In this document: positions 1 through 7,118 of the stretch, piece after piece
Layout of the letters: the number at the start of each line of letters is the position of its first letter
How positions within the stretch are numbered: the first letter of the stretch is position 1
NCBI GenBank assembly: GCA_035761265.1
Contig: DASTRL010000205.1
Span: 1 to 15,749, forward strand
Origin: CADEED01 sp035761265
GTDB lineage: Bacteria > Pseudomonadota > Gammaproteobacteria > Steroidobacterales > Steroidobacteraceae
Length of the DNA stretch: 15,749 nt
Reading direction: 5' to 3'
The notes under the pieces: model-generated
Databases searched by the model: none
Seen by the model: the letters and a program-made list of their open reading frames with translations, nothing else
Told to the model about the DNA's origin: nothing
Position numbers and translations under genes: made by a program

Positions 1-51
1 GTGGACAACCGCTACCGCCGTTGTTTGCAGAGCGCGCCGCGCGCGCAGTGA
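1..51 (+). CDS. Possible 3' end of an upstream gene (partial)
   Basis: Reading frame 1 is open from the first base to a TGA at 49-51 and would encode a 16-residue tail (VDNRYRRCLQSAPRAQ). Almost all third codon positions in this short stretch are G or C, as in the real genes of the window, while the sequence just after it loses that pattern. This is weak evidence because 16 codons are too few to judge. The product cannot be named. It could equally be non-coding. Confidence 0.2.
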   Translation: MDNRYRRCLQSAPRAQ

Positions 52-319
52 GGCGGCTCGAAAGGCACGAAGTCCAATTGCGCGCCGTGAAGGTCTCGAT
101 GACGCGGCAATCCCGTATGGCCACGCCCGGGAAAGCGCCACCATTCGCGCGATCACCGCCTTCGGCCGCGGACGTGGTGTCATCATTTGGCCTCCGGGGG
201 CAGAACAGTCGGAGAGTTGCAGGAAACCGGCCGGCCATGCTGTGCTCCACAGGGAATCGGCGCGGCGCGAAGTAGTCAGGCCGAGCGACCTGCTTCACGA
301 ATTCGCCATGGGTCACGTG

Positions 320-325
320 TATGAT
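320..325 (+). promoter_or_regulatory. Candidate -10 element for the GEVED protein gene
   Basis: TATGAT matches the sigma-70 -10 consensus at five of six bases and lies 44 bases before the start codon, a sensible 5' leader length. It is preceded by a CACGTG palindrome at 314-319. No good -35 hexamer lies at 16-18 bases upstream: the best match, TTCACG at 294-299, is 20 bases away. The call is tentative. Confidence 0.25.
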
Positions 326-358
326 CCCGCGCACGGCACGCGTCTCCAACTGCCGACC

Positions 359-366
359 GGAGGGAG
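359..366 (+). promoter_or_regulatory. Ribosome-binding site fixing the start at 370
   Basis: GGAGGGAG ends three bases before the ATG at 370, with its GGAGG core six bases upstream. The alternative in-frame ATG at 400 would also leave a signal peptide but has no comparable site, so 370 is preferred. Confidence 0.7.
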
Positions 367-369
367 CAG

Positions 370-2706
370 ATGTTTTCTATCTATCGGGTGGGCGGGCGCA
401 TGCGCGCCGCCCTGGGATTCCTGTTGTTGGCCGGTATCGCGAGCTCGGCCTCGGCCGACGTGGTCACGCTCAACCTGGCCAAATCGGCGGACGCGTTCAA
501 CACCAGCCCGTCTGCGCCTTACCCGGACGTCAACTACGGCAATCTGTCGACGAACCCGTCGGTTTTCGTCGTCTGGCACCGGTACATCACGTCTTCGGCC
601 GTGTACAGCAACAAGCGCGCAAACATCGACTTCGTCCTGCCGCCGGCGCTGCTGCAGCCGAATGTCACGATCACCAGCGCGACACTGACCCTGCCGCCGA
701 ACAACGAGACTTCCTCGGGCTTCGGCACGTTCGTCGTCCATGGAATTCCCAGTACCTCGGCGCCATTCACGCTGGCCGATTTCCCGCAGAACAACCCGGT
801 GGCCACGCAGCCCATCGTGCCGCTGGCCTGCTGCTCGGCTCCGACGCGCGTGATCGAGGTGAAATCCTGGGTCCAGCAGCGCCGCGACGCCGGCTTCGAC
901 CGCGTCGCGTTCCAGCTCTCCGCGGAGGGAGACTGGGGCTTCAACATCGCCGTCTATTCGAACGCAACGCTCACAGTGAACTACAGCACCGTCATCGGGT
1001 CGGCACCGACGCTCGATGTGCTGGCTCCCTCGAGCGGCAGCTCGTTCGTCCAGGGTGAGGCGTTCACCTTCTCGGCGGTGGCGAGCGACGCGGAGGACGG
1101 CAACCTCGATGCCTCGATCGAGTGGTCCTCCAATCTGAACGGCAACCTCGGCACCGGCGCGACGGTTGCGACGTCCTCGCTCAGCGCGGGCAGCCACGTG
1201 ATCACCGCGAGCGTCACCGACAGCGATGGCAACGTGGTGACGAAGACGCTGAACCTCGCGATCCTGCCGAATACGAACACGCCGCCCACCGTCTCGATCA
1301 CGGCGCCGGCGGACAACTCCAGTTTCACGCAGGGCAGCTTCATCCAGTTCCTGGCCACCGCTGCAGATGTCGAGGACGGCAATCTCACGGCGGCGATCTC
1401 CTGGACGTCGAGCCTGAATGGCGCACTCGGCACCGGCGGCAACATTTCCCGCAGCAACCTGTCGATCGGCTCGCACGTGATCACGGCGACCGTCGTCGAC
1501 TCGCAGGGCAACACGACCAGCACGGTGCGCAGCATCAGCGTGCAGGCGCCAGTGAACACGGCGCCGACGGTCAGCATCGCCTCGCCCGCGAACGGTGCCT
1601 CGCTCTCCGCGGGTGTGAGCTTCACGCTCTCGGCTTCGGCGAACGACGCCGAACAGGGCAACCTGAGCTCGAGCATCCAGTGGCTATTGAATGGCAGCAC
1701 GATCATCGCGAACGGTGCATCCGCGAGCGCCACGATCTCGAATCCGGGCTCGTATTCGATCGTCGCGCGCGTCACCGATGCCGGCGGCCTCACGGGCTCG
1801 CAGACGATCAACGTCACCGTCGCGAGCGCGCCGGCCAGCTACTGCTCGTTGCGCGCGAACTATCCCAACTACGAGTACATCGCGGGCGTGCGCAGTGGCA
1901 CCACGGTCAACAACTCGGGCGCCAACATCAACGGCTACCAGGACTTCACGGGCGTGACGTTCCCTTGGCCGGTGGGTTCGAACCCGCTGACCCTCGTGCC
2001 GGGCTTCAGCTCGAGCACCTACACGGAGCGCTGGGCGGTGTGGATCGACCTGAACCGCGACAAGGTGTTCGGCGCGAACGAACTGCTCTACAGCGGCATG
2101 AGCCCGTCGACCATCAACACATCCATCGCGATTCCCGCCGGCACCGCGTCGGGCCCGACGCGCATGCGCGTGGCACTGAGCTACGGCGTGACGCCGCCGG
2201 CCTGCGGCACGTACACCTACGGCGAGGTCGAGGACTACACCGTGAACATCGGCGCGACGGGCGGCACGCCCACCTACTGTGCGTCGCGCGGCACCAGCTC
2301 GTCGGCCGAGTGGATCCAGTCCTTCGTGACCAACAACAACACGTCGCGACCCACGGGCAACGACGGCGGGTATCACGACTACACCGCGGACTGGCCGATC
2401 TCGCTGCCGCGCGGCTTCAACAGCATCGACGTGACCCCGTTCTTTGCCAACGGCGCGACGCAGACGGAGTTCTGGAACGTCTGGATCGACTTCAACGGCG
2501 ACGGCTCGTTCGCGCCCGAAGAGCTGGTGTCGAACTTCAGCTCCTTCGGACCCTCGACCAACAACGGATTCAACGTGCCGGCCAGCTTGAATCCGGGGCT
2601 GAAGACGCGCATGCGCCTGCAGATGAAGCGCGGCGGCGCGCCGACCTCGGCTTGCGAGACGTTCGCGAACGGTGAGGTCGAAGACCACACCGTGCAGATC
2701 CAGTAA
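370..2706 (+). CDS. Secreted multidomain protein with DNRLRE-like, Ig-like and GEVED domains
   Basis: This 778-residue protein has a Sec signal peptide (hydrophobic stretch at about 13-26, likely cleavage after ASA at 29). Residues 30-210 resemble DNRLRE/CBM96-like beta-sandwich modules, with an F-x-L-P...A-T-L-x-L pattern and a later V-x-S-W-V-Q element. Three Ig-like repeats of about 93 residues follow (212-303, 305-396, 398-486). Two GEVED domains close the protein (491-628 and 636-778). Each starts with a YC pair and ends in the signature GEVED at 618-622 and 768-772. Each GEVED domain also carries a D-x-N-x-D loop followed by acidic residues (D560/N562/D564; D707/N709/D711), which looks like a calcium site. 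GEVED domains are known from secreted and surface proteins of uncertain function. There is no catalytic motif, transmembrane anchor, PEP-CTERM or LPXTG signal, so it is probably released or held by binding. I infer an adhesive or carbohydrate-binding role. The next gene is about 200 bases downstream, so it is probably monocistronic. Confidence 0.88.
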   Translation: MFSIYRVGGRMRAALGFLLLAGIASSASADVVTLNLAKSADAFNTSPSAPYPDVNYGNLSTNPSVFVVWHRYITSSAVYSNKRANIDFVLPPALLQPNVTITSATLTLPPNNETSSGFGTFVVHGIPSTSAPFTLADFPQNNPVATQPIVPLACCSAPTRVIEVKSWVQQRRDAGFDRVAFQLSAEGDWGFNIAVYSNATLTVNYSTVIGSAPTLDVLAPSSGSSFVQGEAFTFSAVASDAEDGNLDASIEWSSNLNGNLGTGATVATSSLSAGSHVITASVTDSDGNVVTKTLNLAILPNTNTPPTVSITAPADNSSFTQGSFIQFLATAADVEDGNLTAAISWTSSLNGALGTGGNISRSNLSIGSHVITATVVDSQGNTTSTVRSISVQAPVNTAPTVSIASPANGASLSAGVSFTLSASANDAEQGNLSSSIQWLLNGSTIIANGASASATISNPGSYSIVARVTDAGGLTGSQTINVTVASAPASYCSLRANYPNYEYIAGVRSGTTVNNSGANINGYQDFTGVTFPWPVGSNPLTLVPGFSSSTYTERWAVWIDLNRDKVFGANELLYSGMSPSTINTSIAIPAGTASGPTRMRVALSYGVTPPACGTYTYGEVEDYTVNIGATGGTPTYCASRGTSSSAEWIQSFVTNNNTSRPTGNDGGYHDYTADWPISLPRGFNSIDVTPFFANGATQTEFWNVWIDFNGDGSFAPEELVSNFSSFGPSTNNGFNVPASLNPGLKTRMRLQMKRGGAPTSACETFANGEVEDHTVQIQ
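1003..1828 (+). repeat. Three tandem Ig-like repeats inside the GEVED protein gene
   Basis: Three in-frame units of about 279 bases encode successive Ig-like folds. Each begins with a (A/P)PT-x-(D/S) strand, carries a conserved D-A/V-E-x-GNL segment near its middle, and ends in a strand of the type SxxITAxVxDxxG. Units 1 and 2 are closest to each other, sharing the W-(S/T)S-(N/S)LNG-x-LGTG stretch. Unit 3 is more diverged. The repeats look like old domain duplications; DNA identity between units is only partial. Confidence 0.7.
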
Positions 2707-2718
2707 GTGATACCGAAA

Positions 2719-2746
2719 GGCCGCACCGGTCGAAGCCGGTGCGGCC
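2719..2746 (+). terminator. Strong hairpin after the GEVED gene, no T-tract
   Basis: A perfect 11-bp GC-rich stem (GGCCGCACCGG at 2719-2729 with CCGGTGCGGCC at 2736-2746) encloses the six-base loop TCGAAG. It starts 12 bases after the stop codon at 2706, the usual place for a terminator. The 3' flank is GCTCGCG, so the U-run of a classical intrinsic terminator is missing. It may end transcription inefficiently, or act mainly as a 3' stabilising structure. Confidence 0.55.
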
Positions 2747-2886
2747 GCTCGCGCCCCCCGGTACGGCGTGATCTGGCTGAAAGTGCTCGCCTCGTGAGGC
2801 CCACCGGGGTTTCCGGACCTCAAGCGGCCGCGCCGCATGGTCGGCGTGGCCCACATTGGGGAAATGTCGCGCTTCGCTTGAGGGCA

Positions 2887-2898
2887 CTGGCGCGCCAG
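2887..2898. promoter_or_regulatory. 12-bp perfect palindrome just upstream of the retropepsin start
   Basis: CTGGCGCGCCAG is its own reverse complement and ends 14 bases before the proposed ATG at 2913, where a Shine-Dalgarno would be expected and none is visible. It could be an operator half-site pair, a structure covering the translation start, or a chance palindrome in GC-rich DNA. Confidence 0.25.
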
Positions 2899-2912
2899 CG
2901 CATAGTCGGCTC

Positions 2913-3965
2913 ATGGCACGCTTTGTCGAAGCCGTCGCCTTGGCCTTGTTAGTTCCCGGTACCGCATGGATGGCCGCGCCGGCAGGCGCCTGCGATTCGC
3001 TCGCCCCCGGCATGGCGAACACCGTGGGCAGCACCACCAACGACACGGCGGGACGCGCGGTCGCGCTCATCCGCATCAACGGTCAGGGCCCATTCCGCTT
3101 CATCATCGACACCGGCGCAAATCGTTCGGTGCTCTCGCAGGCGCTCGCCACGCGCCTCGGCCTCGCGCATACGGGGGAAGGCGTGGTGCATTCGATCGAC
3201 GGCGCGGAGCTCGCCAGGCTGGTGAACGTCGAGTCGCTGTCGTTCGGCGCACTGCGCCTCTCGGGTGGCGATACACCCGTGCTCGACGGCCCCATGCTGG
3301 ACGGTGAGCACGGGTTGCTAGGCGTCGACGGAATGGCCGGACGCCTGCTGCACGTCGATTTCACCCGGCGTTGCGTGGAGATCTACGAGAGCGGAGCGCA
3401 GTTGCCGATGCAGGGCTGGTTGAGCGTGCCAGCGCGCATGCGCTTCGGTTCGCTGCTGATGGTGCCGGGCGAGATCGTGGGCGTGCGCGTCAACGTGCTG
3501 ATCGACACCGGCTCCAACATCTCGCTCGCCAATGGGCGCTTTCGCGATGCGCTGCGCGGCGTCGCCGCCCGATCGATCGAGTATCACGGCGATCATGCCT
3601 TCACGTTCGGGCGCCCCATCGTGCTCGAGCAGAGTGTCTGGACGCCGCGCCTGTGGCTGGGCCGCACCGTCGTCGACGGCGTGAAGGCCTATGTCGGCGA
3701 CTTCCACATCTTCGATCTATGGGGTCTGCGCGATGAGCCGACGCTGCTCATCGGCATGGACGTGCTGGCGCGTTCGCGCGAAATGGCGATCGACTACGAG
3801 CACGGCGTCGTGCACTTCCGCAAGCAGCCGCGCGGCGATCCCCGCGGCGGACGCCGGGAGGCCGACGCGGACGCTGCGGTGGCCGCCAGTTCGCGGCCGC
3901 CGAAGCTGCGCAGGCTGCGCACCAGAAACCGGGGCGCGCATCGCGTCGATTCGCCGGCGGGCTGA
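2913..3965 (+). CDS. Exported tandem retropepsin-like aspartic protease
   Basis: The 350-residue product has two retropepsin-like lobes in one chain. The catalytic D-T-G triads lie at 66-68 (context FIIDTGANRSVLS) and 198-200 (context VLIDTGSNISLAN). Each lobe also has the later hydrophobic-glycine element that packs behind the triad (GLLGVDG and LLIGMD). Retroviral proteases and most bacterial homologues dimerise to bring two Asp together; here both may be supplied intramolecularly. The start at 2913 is chosen because it places a signal peptide at residues 1-26 with an AGA cleavage site. A longer reading from a TTG at 2856 adds 19 residues and spoils it. No clear ribosome-binding site is seen for either. 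The last 45 residues are Arg-rich and look disordered. It ends 21 bases from the convergent DUF6765-like gene. Likely a periplasmic or secreted peptidase; substrate unknown. Confidence 0.8.
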   Translation: MARFVEAVALALLVPGTAWMAAPAGACDSLAPGMANTVGSTTNDTAGRAVALIRINGQGPFRFIIDTGANRSVLSQALATRLGLAHTGEGVVHSIDGAELARLVNVESLSFGALRLSGGDTPVLDGPMLDGEHGLLGVDGMAGRLLHVDFTRRCVEIYESGAQLPMQGWLSVPARMRFGSLLMVPGEIVGVRVNVLIDTGSNISLANGRFRDALRGVAARSIEYHGDHAFTFGRPIVLEQSVWTPRLWLGRTVVDGVKAYVGDFHIFDLWGLRDEPTLLIGMDVLARSREMAIDYEHGVVHFRKQPRGDPRGGRREADADAAVAASSRPPKLRRLRTRNRGAHRVDSPAG

Positions 3966-3986
3966 AGCCGCATCGAGCGACCGGAT

Positions 3987-5132
3987 TCACTTCGCCTTTC
4001 GGTTGCTGTCTGCGGAGGAGAACGCGAACTGCACCATGCGAGGCAATGCCAGCAGCTGGCTCCAGTGCGACAACTGCACCTTGACCTTGTGGGTGTCGTA
4101 GTGGGGGATCAGATCGGCGATGCCTTCGGCGTGGACCCCCGGCGGGGCTTCGAAGTCACCGCCAGGTACCAGTTGATAGATTCCATCTGCCCTCACGAGA
4201 TGCGGTGAAGCATCGGCGTTCAAGCGTGGAAAACGCGGATCAGGGATCCTGACGATGGTGGCCGAGGCGAGCGATGCATTCCTGCAGGTGCCCGCGACTT
4301 CAGGCGCCAGCACTTCCACCGGGTCCACGCCGCTTTGCGTGCGGCTGCCGGAATGGAAGAAGTCGAACAGCCACTTGCCGGCAATGTAGCGATTGCAGTC
4401 GCGGCGCACTTCGTCCGGTAGTTCGAGCCCCGAGCCGCGCAAGGCGTCGAACAGCGCGCTCAATTCATGGGCCGGAATCGAACGCGACGTGGCCTTTGGC
4501 CGGCGCGCCGCCAATGCGCCGGCCGTCTGCTGCAGCGCCGTCAAAAGCCACCGACCGGACACGCCGGGATGATCCGGGTTGTAGCGGTGCTTCTTCAGCA
4601 GACCGAAGACCACTTGATCGAGGAAAGTCTGATAGGTGTGCCCATAGCAGCTTCCCGAGTACGTGCCGCACGAGCCGCCGAAACCCACGTGCGAATACGC
4701 ATCCTGCAGGCAGTGCAGGGCAACTCCCAGCGCGATCAGTCTCCTGGCATTTCGGCGCGCATCTTCATCACGATCCGGTACGTTGGCGAAGTGCCCGGAG
4801 ATGACCTCGAGCACATCGTCGTGAATGCGGCCTGCCTGTCCGTGCGTCTGGCTGAAGCAGTGGAATCTCAGGTTCTTGTCCGCCTGGTGGAGCGAGCTCA
4901 TGACGAACCCGGCAAAGGACGGCCCTGGCGTCGTGTCCATTTCGAGAGCAGCGACGGTGTCCTGGTTCTCGTCCACTCCCTGATCCGCGCTGGCGATGGT
5001 CCGGGCATCGGCCTGCGGCCACCCGACCGCCCTGGCGAGCACATAGGTCGTCGAGTAGTGGATATCCGCTTCGTAGGCCTGGGTGGCCGAGTGCAGCGAC
5101 ATCAGCAAACAGGCACAAAGGATTCCCTTCAT
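3987..5132 (-). CDS. Exported DUF6765-like protein, zinc phospholipase C/S1-P1 type
   Basis: This 381-residue protein starts with a signal peptide (residues 1-19, cleavage after TQA). The mature N-terminus reads YEADIHYSTTYVLARAVGW and is followed by D50-x-x-V-D54, which matches my memory of DUF6765 proteins (DFHY..TYV.AR..G then A..A..VD). A run of metal-ligand candidates follows: H25, D50, H82, H91, and the H140-x3-D144-x3-H148 motif in LHCLQDAYSH. That His/Asp pattern is typical of the trinuclear-zinc phospholipase C/S1-P1 nuclease fold. Two Cys-rich points (near 154-162) could form a disulfide. Whether it cleaves phospholipids, nucleic acids or anything else cannot be told. It lies 123 bases downstream of the sulfatase on the same strand, with an 8-bp inverted repeat just before its start codon. 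The ribosome-binding site is weak. Confidence 0.68.
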   Translation of the reverse strand: MKGILCACLLMSLHSATQAYEADIHYSTTYVLARAVGWPQADARTIASADQGVDENQDTVAALEMDTTPGPSFAGFVMSSLHQADKNLRFHCFSQTHGQAGRIHDDVLEVISGHFANVPDRDEDARRNARRLIALGVALHCLQDAYSHVGFGGSCGTYSGSCYGHTYQTFLDQVVFGLLKKHRYNPDHPGVSGRWLLTALQQTAGALAARRPKATSRSIPAHELSALFDALRGSGLELPDEVRRDCNRYIAGKWLFDFFHSGSRTQSGVDPVEVLAPEVAGTCRNASLASATIVRIPDPRFPRLNADASPHLVRADGIYQLVPGGDFEAPPGVHAEGIADLIPHYDTHKVKVQLSHWSQLLALPRMVQFAFSSADSNRKAK

Positions 5133-5144
5133 TTATGCCGCAAC

Positions 5145-5168
5145 CCTGTAGTACTCGAAAACTACAGG
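5145..5168. promoter_or_regulatory. 8-bp inverted repeat upstream of the DUF6765-like gene
   Basis: CCTGTAGT (5145-5152) and ACTACAGG (5161-5168) are perfect reverse complements around the eight bases ACTCGAAA. The dyad lies 13-36 bases before the start codon at 5132 on the minus strand. Its arms are AT-richer than the surroundings, and their centres are 16 bp apart. This fits an operator for a dimeric regulator, or a hairpin in the 5' leader. No T-run follows on either strand, so it is unlikely to be the sulfatase terminator. Confidence 0.45.
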
Positions 5169-5255
5169 TATGTGTCCTGCGAACGCCCGAAGGTTCTCTC
5201 TACCTCCCGTTCATCCGTGGTAGTTGGATCCGATGCCAGGGCATGCGCTGCGCGC

Positions 5256-6908
5256 TCAGGATTCCTTGCTCTGACGCAGGTAGTGCACCGGGTAACTTTC
5301 CGGCAGGGGCGTGACCTGGTTTTCAGCCGCCCAGGTATCCCACTTCTTCGCGAGTGAGGCGACGCGTTGCGGTTGCTGGCCGGCGAGGTCGTCGAGCTCG
5401 GTGCGGTCGCGCTCCATGTCATACAGCTTCCACGGCCCTCCCCGCAGCGCCGTCAGCTTGTAGCGTCCTTCGCGGACCGCCCGCGTGCCTTCGTGCTCGA
5501 AGTAGAGCGTGCGCTCGGGCAGGGCTTCTCCGCGCAGCGCGGGCAGCAGGCTGATGCCCGCCATCGGCGGGATCTGCCGCGCTCCCAGGCGTTGCGGGTA
5601 CTCGGCGCCGGCAGCCTCGACGATCGTCGGCATCAGATCGATGAGGTGCGCCGGTGTGCTCTCCATCGCGTTACGGCGCCGGAATCCGGCGGGCCAATGC
5701 GCGATGCAGGGAGTGCTGATGCCGCCTTCGTGCGAGTAGTGCTTGTACATGCGCCAGGGAGTGTTCGACGCATTCGCCCAGCCCGATCCGACGCTGTGAT
5801 AAGTGCCCCGGCTGCCCATGCGCGCGAGGTCATCGCCACGATGCAGCACGTTGTTCGCGCTCGAGCTGACGTCGAAGCCGAACGGGTCCCACTCGGCGCA
5901 TGCGCCGTTGTCGCTCAGGAACAGGATGAGTGTGTCGTCGAGCTCGCCCGCCGTGCGCAGGTCCGCCATCACGCGTCCGATGTTCTGGTCCATGCGATCG
6001 ACCATCGCCGCGTAGATCGCCATGCGCATCGCAAGATCCGCGCGGCGGTCTTCCGGAAGGCTGCTCCACGCCGGGTTGTCGGCGGTGACGGTCTCGCCGT
6101 GATTGGTGTACTGCGAGCGCGGCGACAGGCGGGTCGCCTTGGACACGAGTCGCAGCCGTTTCATGCGCGCGAGGCGCTCCGCTCGCAGCACGTCCCATCC
6201 CGAGGTGTAGCGGGTGCGATATCTGGCGATGTCCGCGGGGCGCGCCTGCAGCGGAAAGTGCGGCGAGTTGAACGCGAGATACAGGAACCACGGCTGCTGC
6301 GGCGTCGTGCGGGCATCGGCCAGGAATTCCAGCGCGTAATCCGTCAACGCATCGGTGCCGTAGAAGGCATCGGGCGCGTAGCTTCGCATCCGGCTTCCTT
6401 GCGGAAGACGCAGGTACTGCGAAGCATCCCAGAACGATTGAGCGCTGATGAGCGTGCCGAAGTATTGCTCGAAGCCATGCTGCGTCGGATCGGGCGTTCC
6501 CACGTGCCACTTGCCGGACATGAAGGTCCGGTAGCCGGCCGGCTTCAGGACTTCGGCGAGCGTCGCGGCATTCTCGGAGAGCCGTCCGCGATATCCCGGA
6601 TGTCCGAGATCGGTGACCAGGTGGCCGACGCCCACCTTGTGCGGATACTGCCCGGTGAGAAGGCTCGCCCGCGAGGGACAGCAGCGCGCCGTGGTGTAGA
6701 ACTGCAGGAATCGCAGTCCGTGCTTCGCCAGCGAGTCCAGCACGGGCGTGGCGATCTCGCCGCCGTAGCAGCCGAGGTCGCTGTAGCCGAGGTCGTCGGC
6801 CACGATCAGCAGGATGTTCGGCCGCCGCCGGCTCGATGCCGCCAATCCAGTCGCCGCGGCGGACAGCGCGAGGAACTCGCGCCGATTCAGGAAGTTCGGC
6901 TTGCTCAT
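5256..6908 (-). CDS. Tat-exported sulfatase of the formylglycine-dependent (S1) family
   Basis: This 550-residue enzyme is predicted to hydrolyse sulfate esters in the periplasm. The N-terminus is a twin-arginine signal (NRREFLAL, residues 8-15, then an Ala-rich hydrophobic stretch). Family S1 hallmarks are all present. These are the calcium-binding ADD at 37-39, the C-x-P-S-R motif at 76-80 whose Cys76 becomes formylglycine, SGKWH at 131-135, and a second metal site D333-N334-G. The length suits arylsulfatases and carbohydrate sulfatases, and the C-terminal subdomain (EGRYKL and LYDMERDRTELDDL) is also typical. Substrate is not determined. It needs a formylglycine-generating enzyme acting in the cytoplasm before Tat export; none is in this window. 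ATG 6908 is preferred to GTG 6914 because GAGGTGG lies five bases upstream of it. It is divergent from the tannase. Confidence 0.93.
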   Translation of the reverse strand: MSKPNFLNRREFLALSAAATGLAASSRRRPNILLIVADDLGYSDLGCYGGEIATPVLDSLAKHGLRFLQFYTTARCCPSRASLLTGQYPHKVGVGHLVTDLGHPGYRGRLSENAATLAEVLKPAGYRTFMSGKWHVGTPDPTQHGFEQYFGTLISAQSFWDASQYLRLPQGSRMRSYAPDAFYGTDALTDYALEFLADARTTPQQPWFLYLAFNSPHFPLQARPADIARYRTRYTSGWDVLRAERLARMKRLRLVSKATRLSPRSQYTNHGETVTADNPAWSSLPEDRRADLAMRMAIYAAMVDRMDQNIGRVMADLRTAGELDDTLILFLSDNGACAEWDPFGFDVSSSANNVLHRGDDLARMGSRGTYHSVGSGWANASNTPWRMYKHYSHEGGISTPCIAHWPAGFRRRNAMESTPAHLIDLMPTIVEAAGAEYPQRLGARQIPPMAGISLLPALRGEALPERTLYFEHEGTRAVREGRYKLTALRGGPWKLYDMERDRTELDDLAGQQPQRVASLAKKWDTWAAENQVTPLPESYPVHYLRQSKES

Positions 6909-6910
6909 GA

Positions 6911-6917
6911 CCACCTC
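6911..6917 (-). promoter_or_regulatory. Ribosome-binding site that selects ATG 6908 for the sulfatase
   Basis: On the minus strand GAGGTGG precedes the ATG, with the GAGG core five bases away. A GTG two codons earlier (6914) would fall inside this site, so initiation there is unlikely. Confidence 0.6.
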
Positions 6918-7029
6918 ATCGGATTCAGGGTCGATGCATCGCCTTCAGGAACAGTGCCAGACCATATCGCATGACGGCTCGGTCGAGTTTCTTTTCTCCT
7001 GAACGCTACTTGCGCGGCCGGGCCACAAT

Positions 7030-7041
7030 TAGTATGTACTA
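7030..7041. promoter_or_regulatory. Candidate operator in the sulfatase-tannase divergent region
   Basis: TAGTA-TG-TACTA is a 5-bp inverted repeat in an AT-rich patch within an otherwise GC-rich 210-base spacer. It sits 78 bases before the tannase ATG and about 120 bases before the sulfatase ATG. A TTGCGC at 7010-7015 followed 17 bases later by TATGTA (7033-7038) could be a weak promoter towards the tannase. The repeat would then overlap the -10, a typical repressor position. The arms are short, so chance cannot be excluded. Confidence 0.3.
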
Positions 7042-7118
7042 CTGACGATCACCCGGGTGAGGCGTCGAAGCACGACGCCCGCCGTTCCCGTTCCATCACC
7101 GACCATCCCGGAGGACAG

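Larger units (their letters stand above)
52..369. other. Non-coding region upstream of the GEVED protein gene
   Basis: I find no convincing gene here. The open frames that cross it on the plus strand are arginine-rich and lack a plausible start with a ribosome-binding site. The stretch holds a candidate -10 hexamer at 320-325 and the ribosome-binding site of the next gene. A tiny inverted repeat (CTGTG, three bases, CACAG) at 240-252 is too short to interpret. No terminator with a T-tract is visible after position 51. Confidence 0.5.

Noticed and set aside
313..1476. 387-codon minus-strand frame opposite the GEVED gene
   Set aside because: It is a composition-driven shadow, Arg/Val-rich without domain features; the plus strand encodes a signal peptide and repeated domains.
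2988..2993. Possible lipobox (AGAC) in the retropepsin signal peptide
   Set aside because: Ala instead of Leu/Val/Ile at -3 makes it a poor lipobox; AGA is an ordinary signal peptidase I site.
5367..6974. Open frame of 535 codons on the plus strand opposite the sulfatase
   Set aside because: It is a shadow of high GC third positions: Arg/Ala-rich, no recognisable domain, and the opposite strand has a complete sulfatase with all catalytic motifs.
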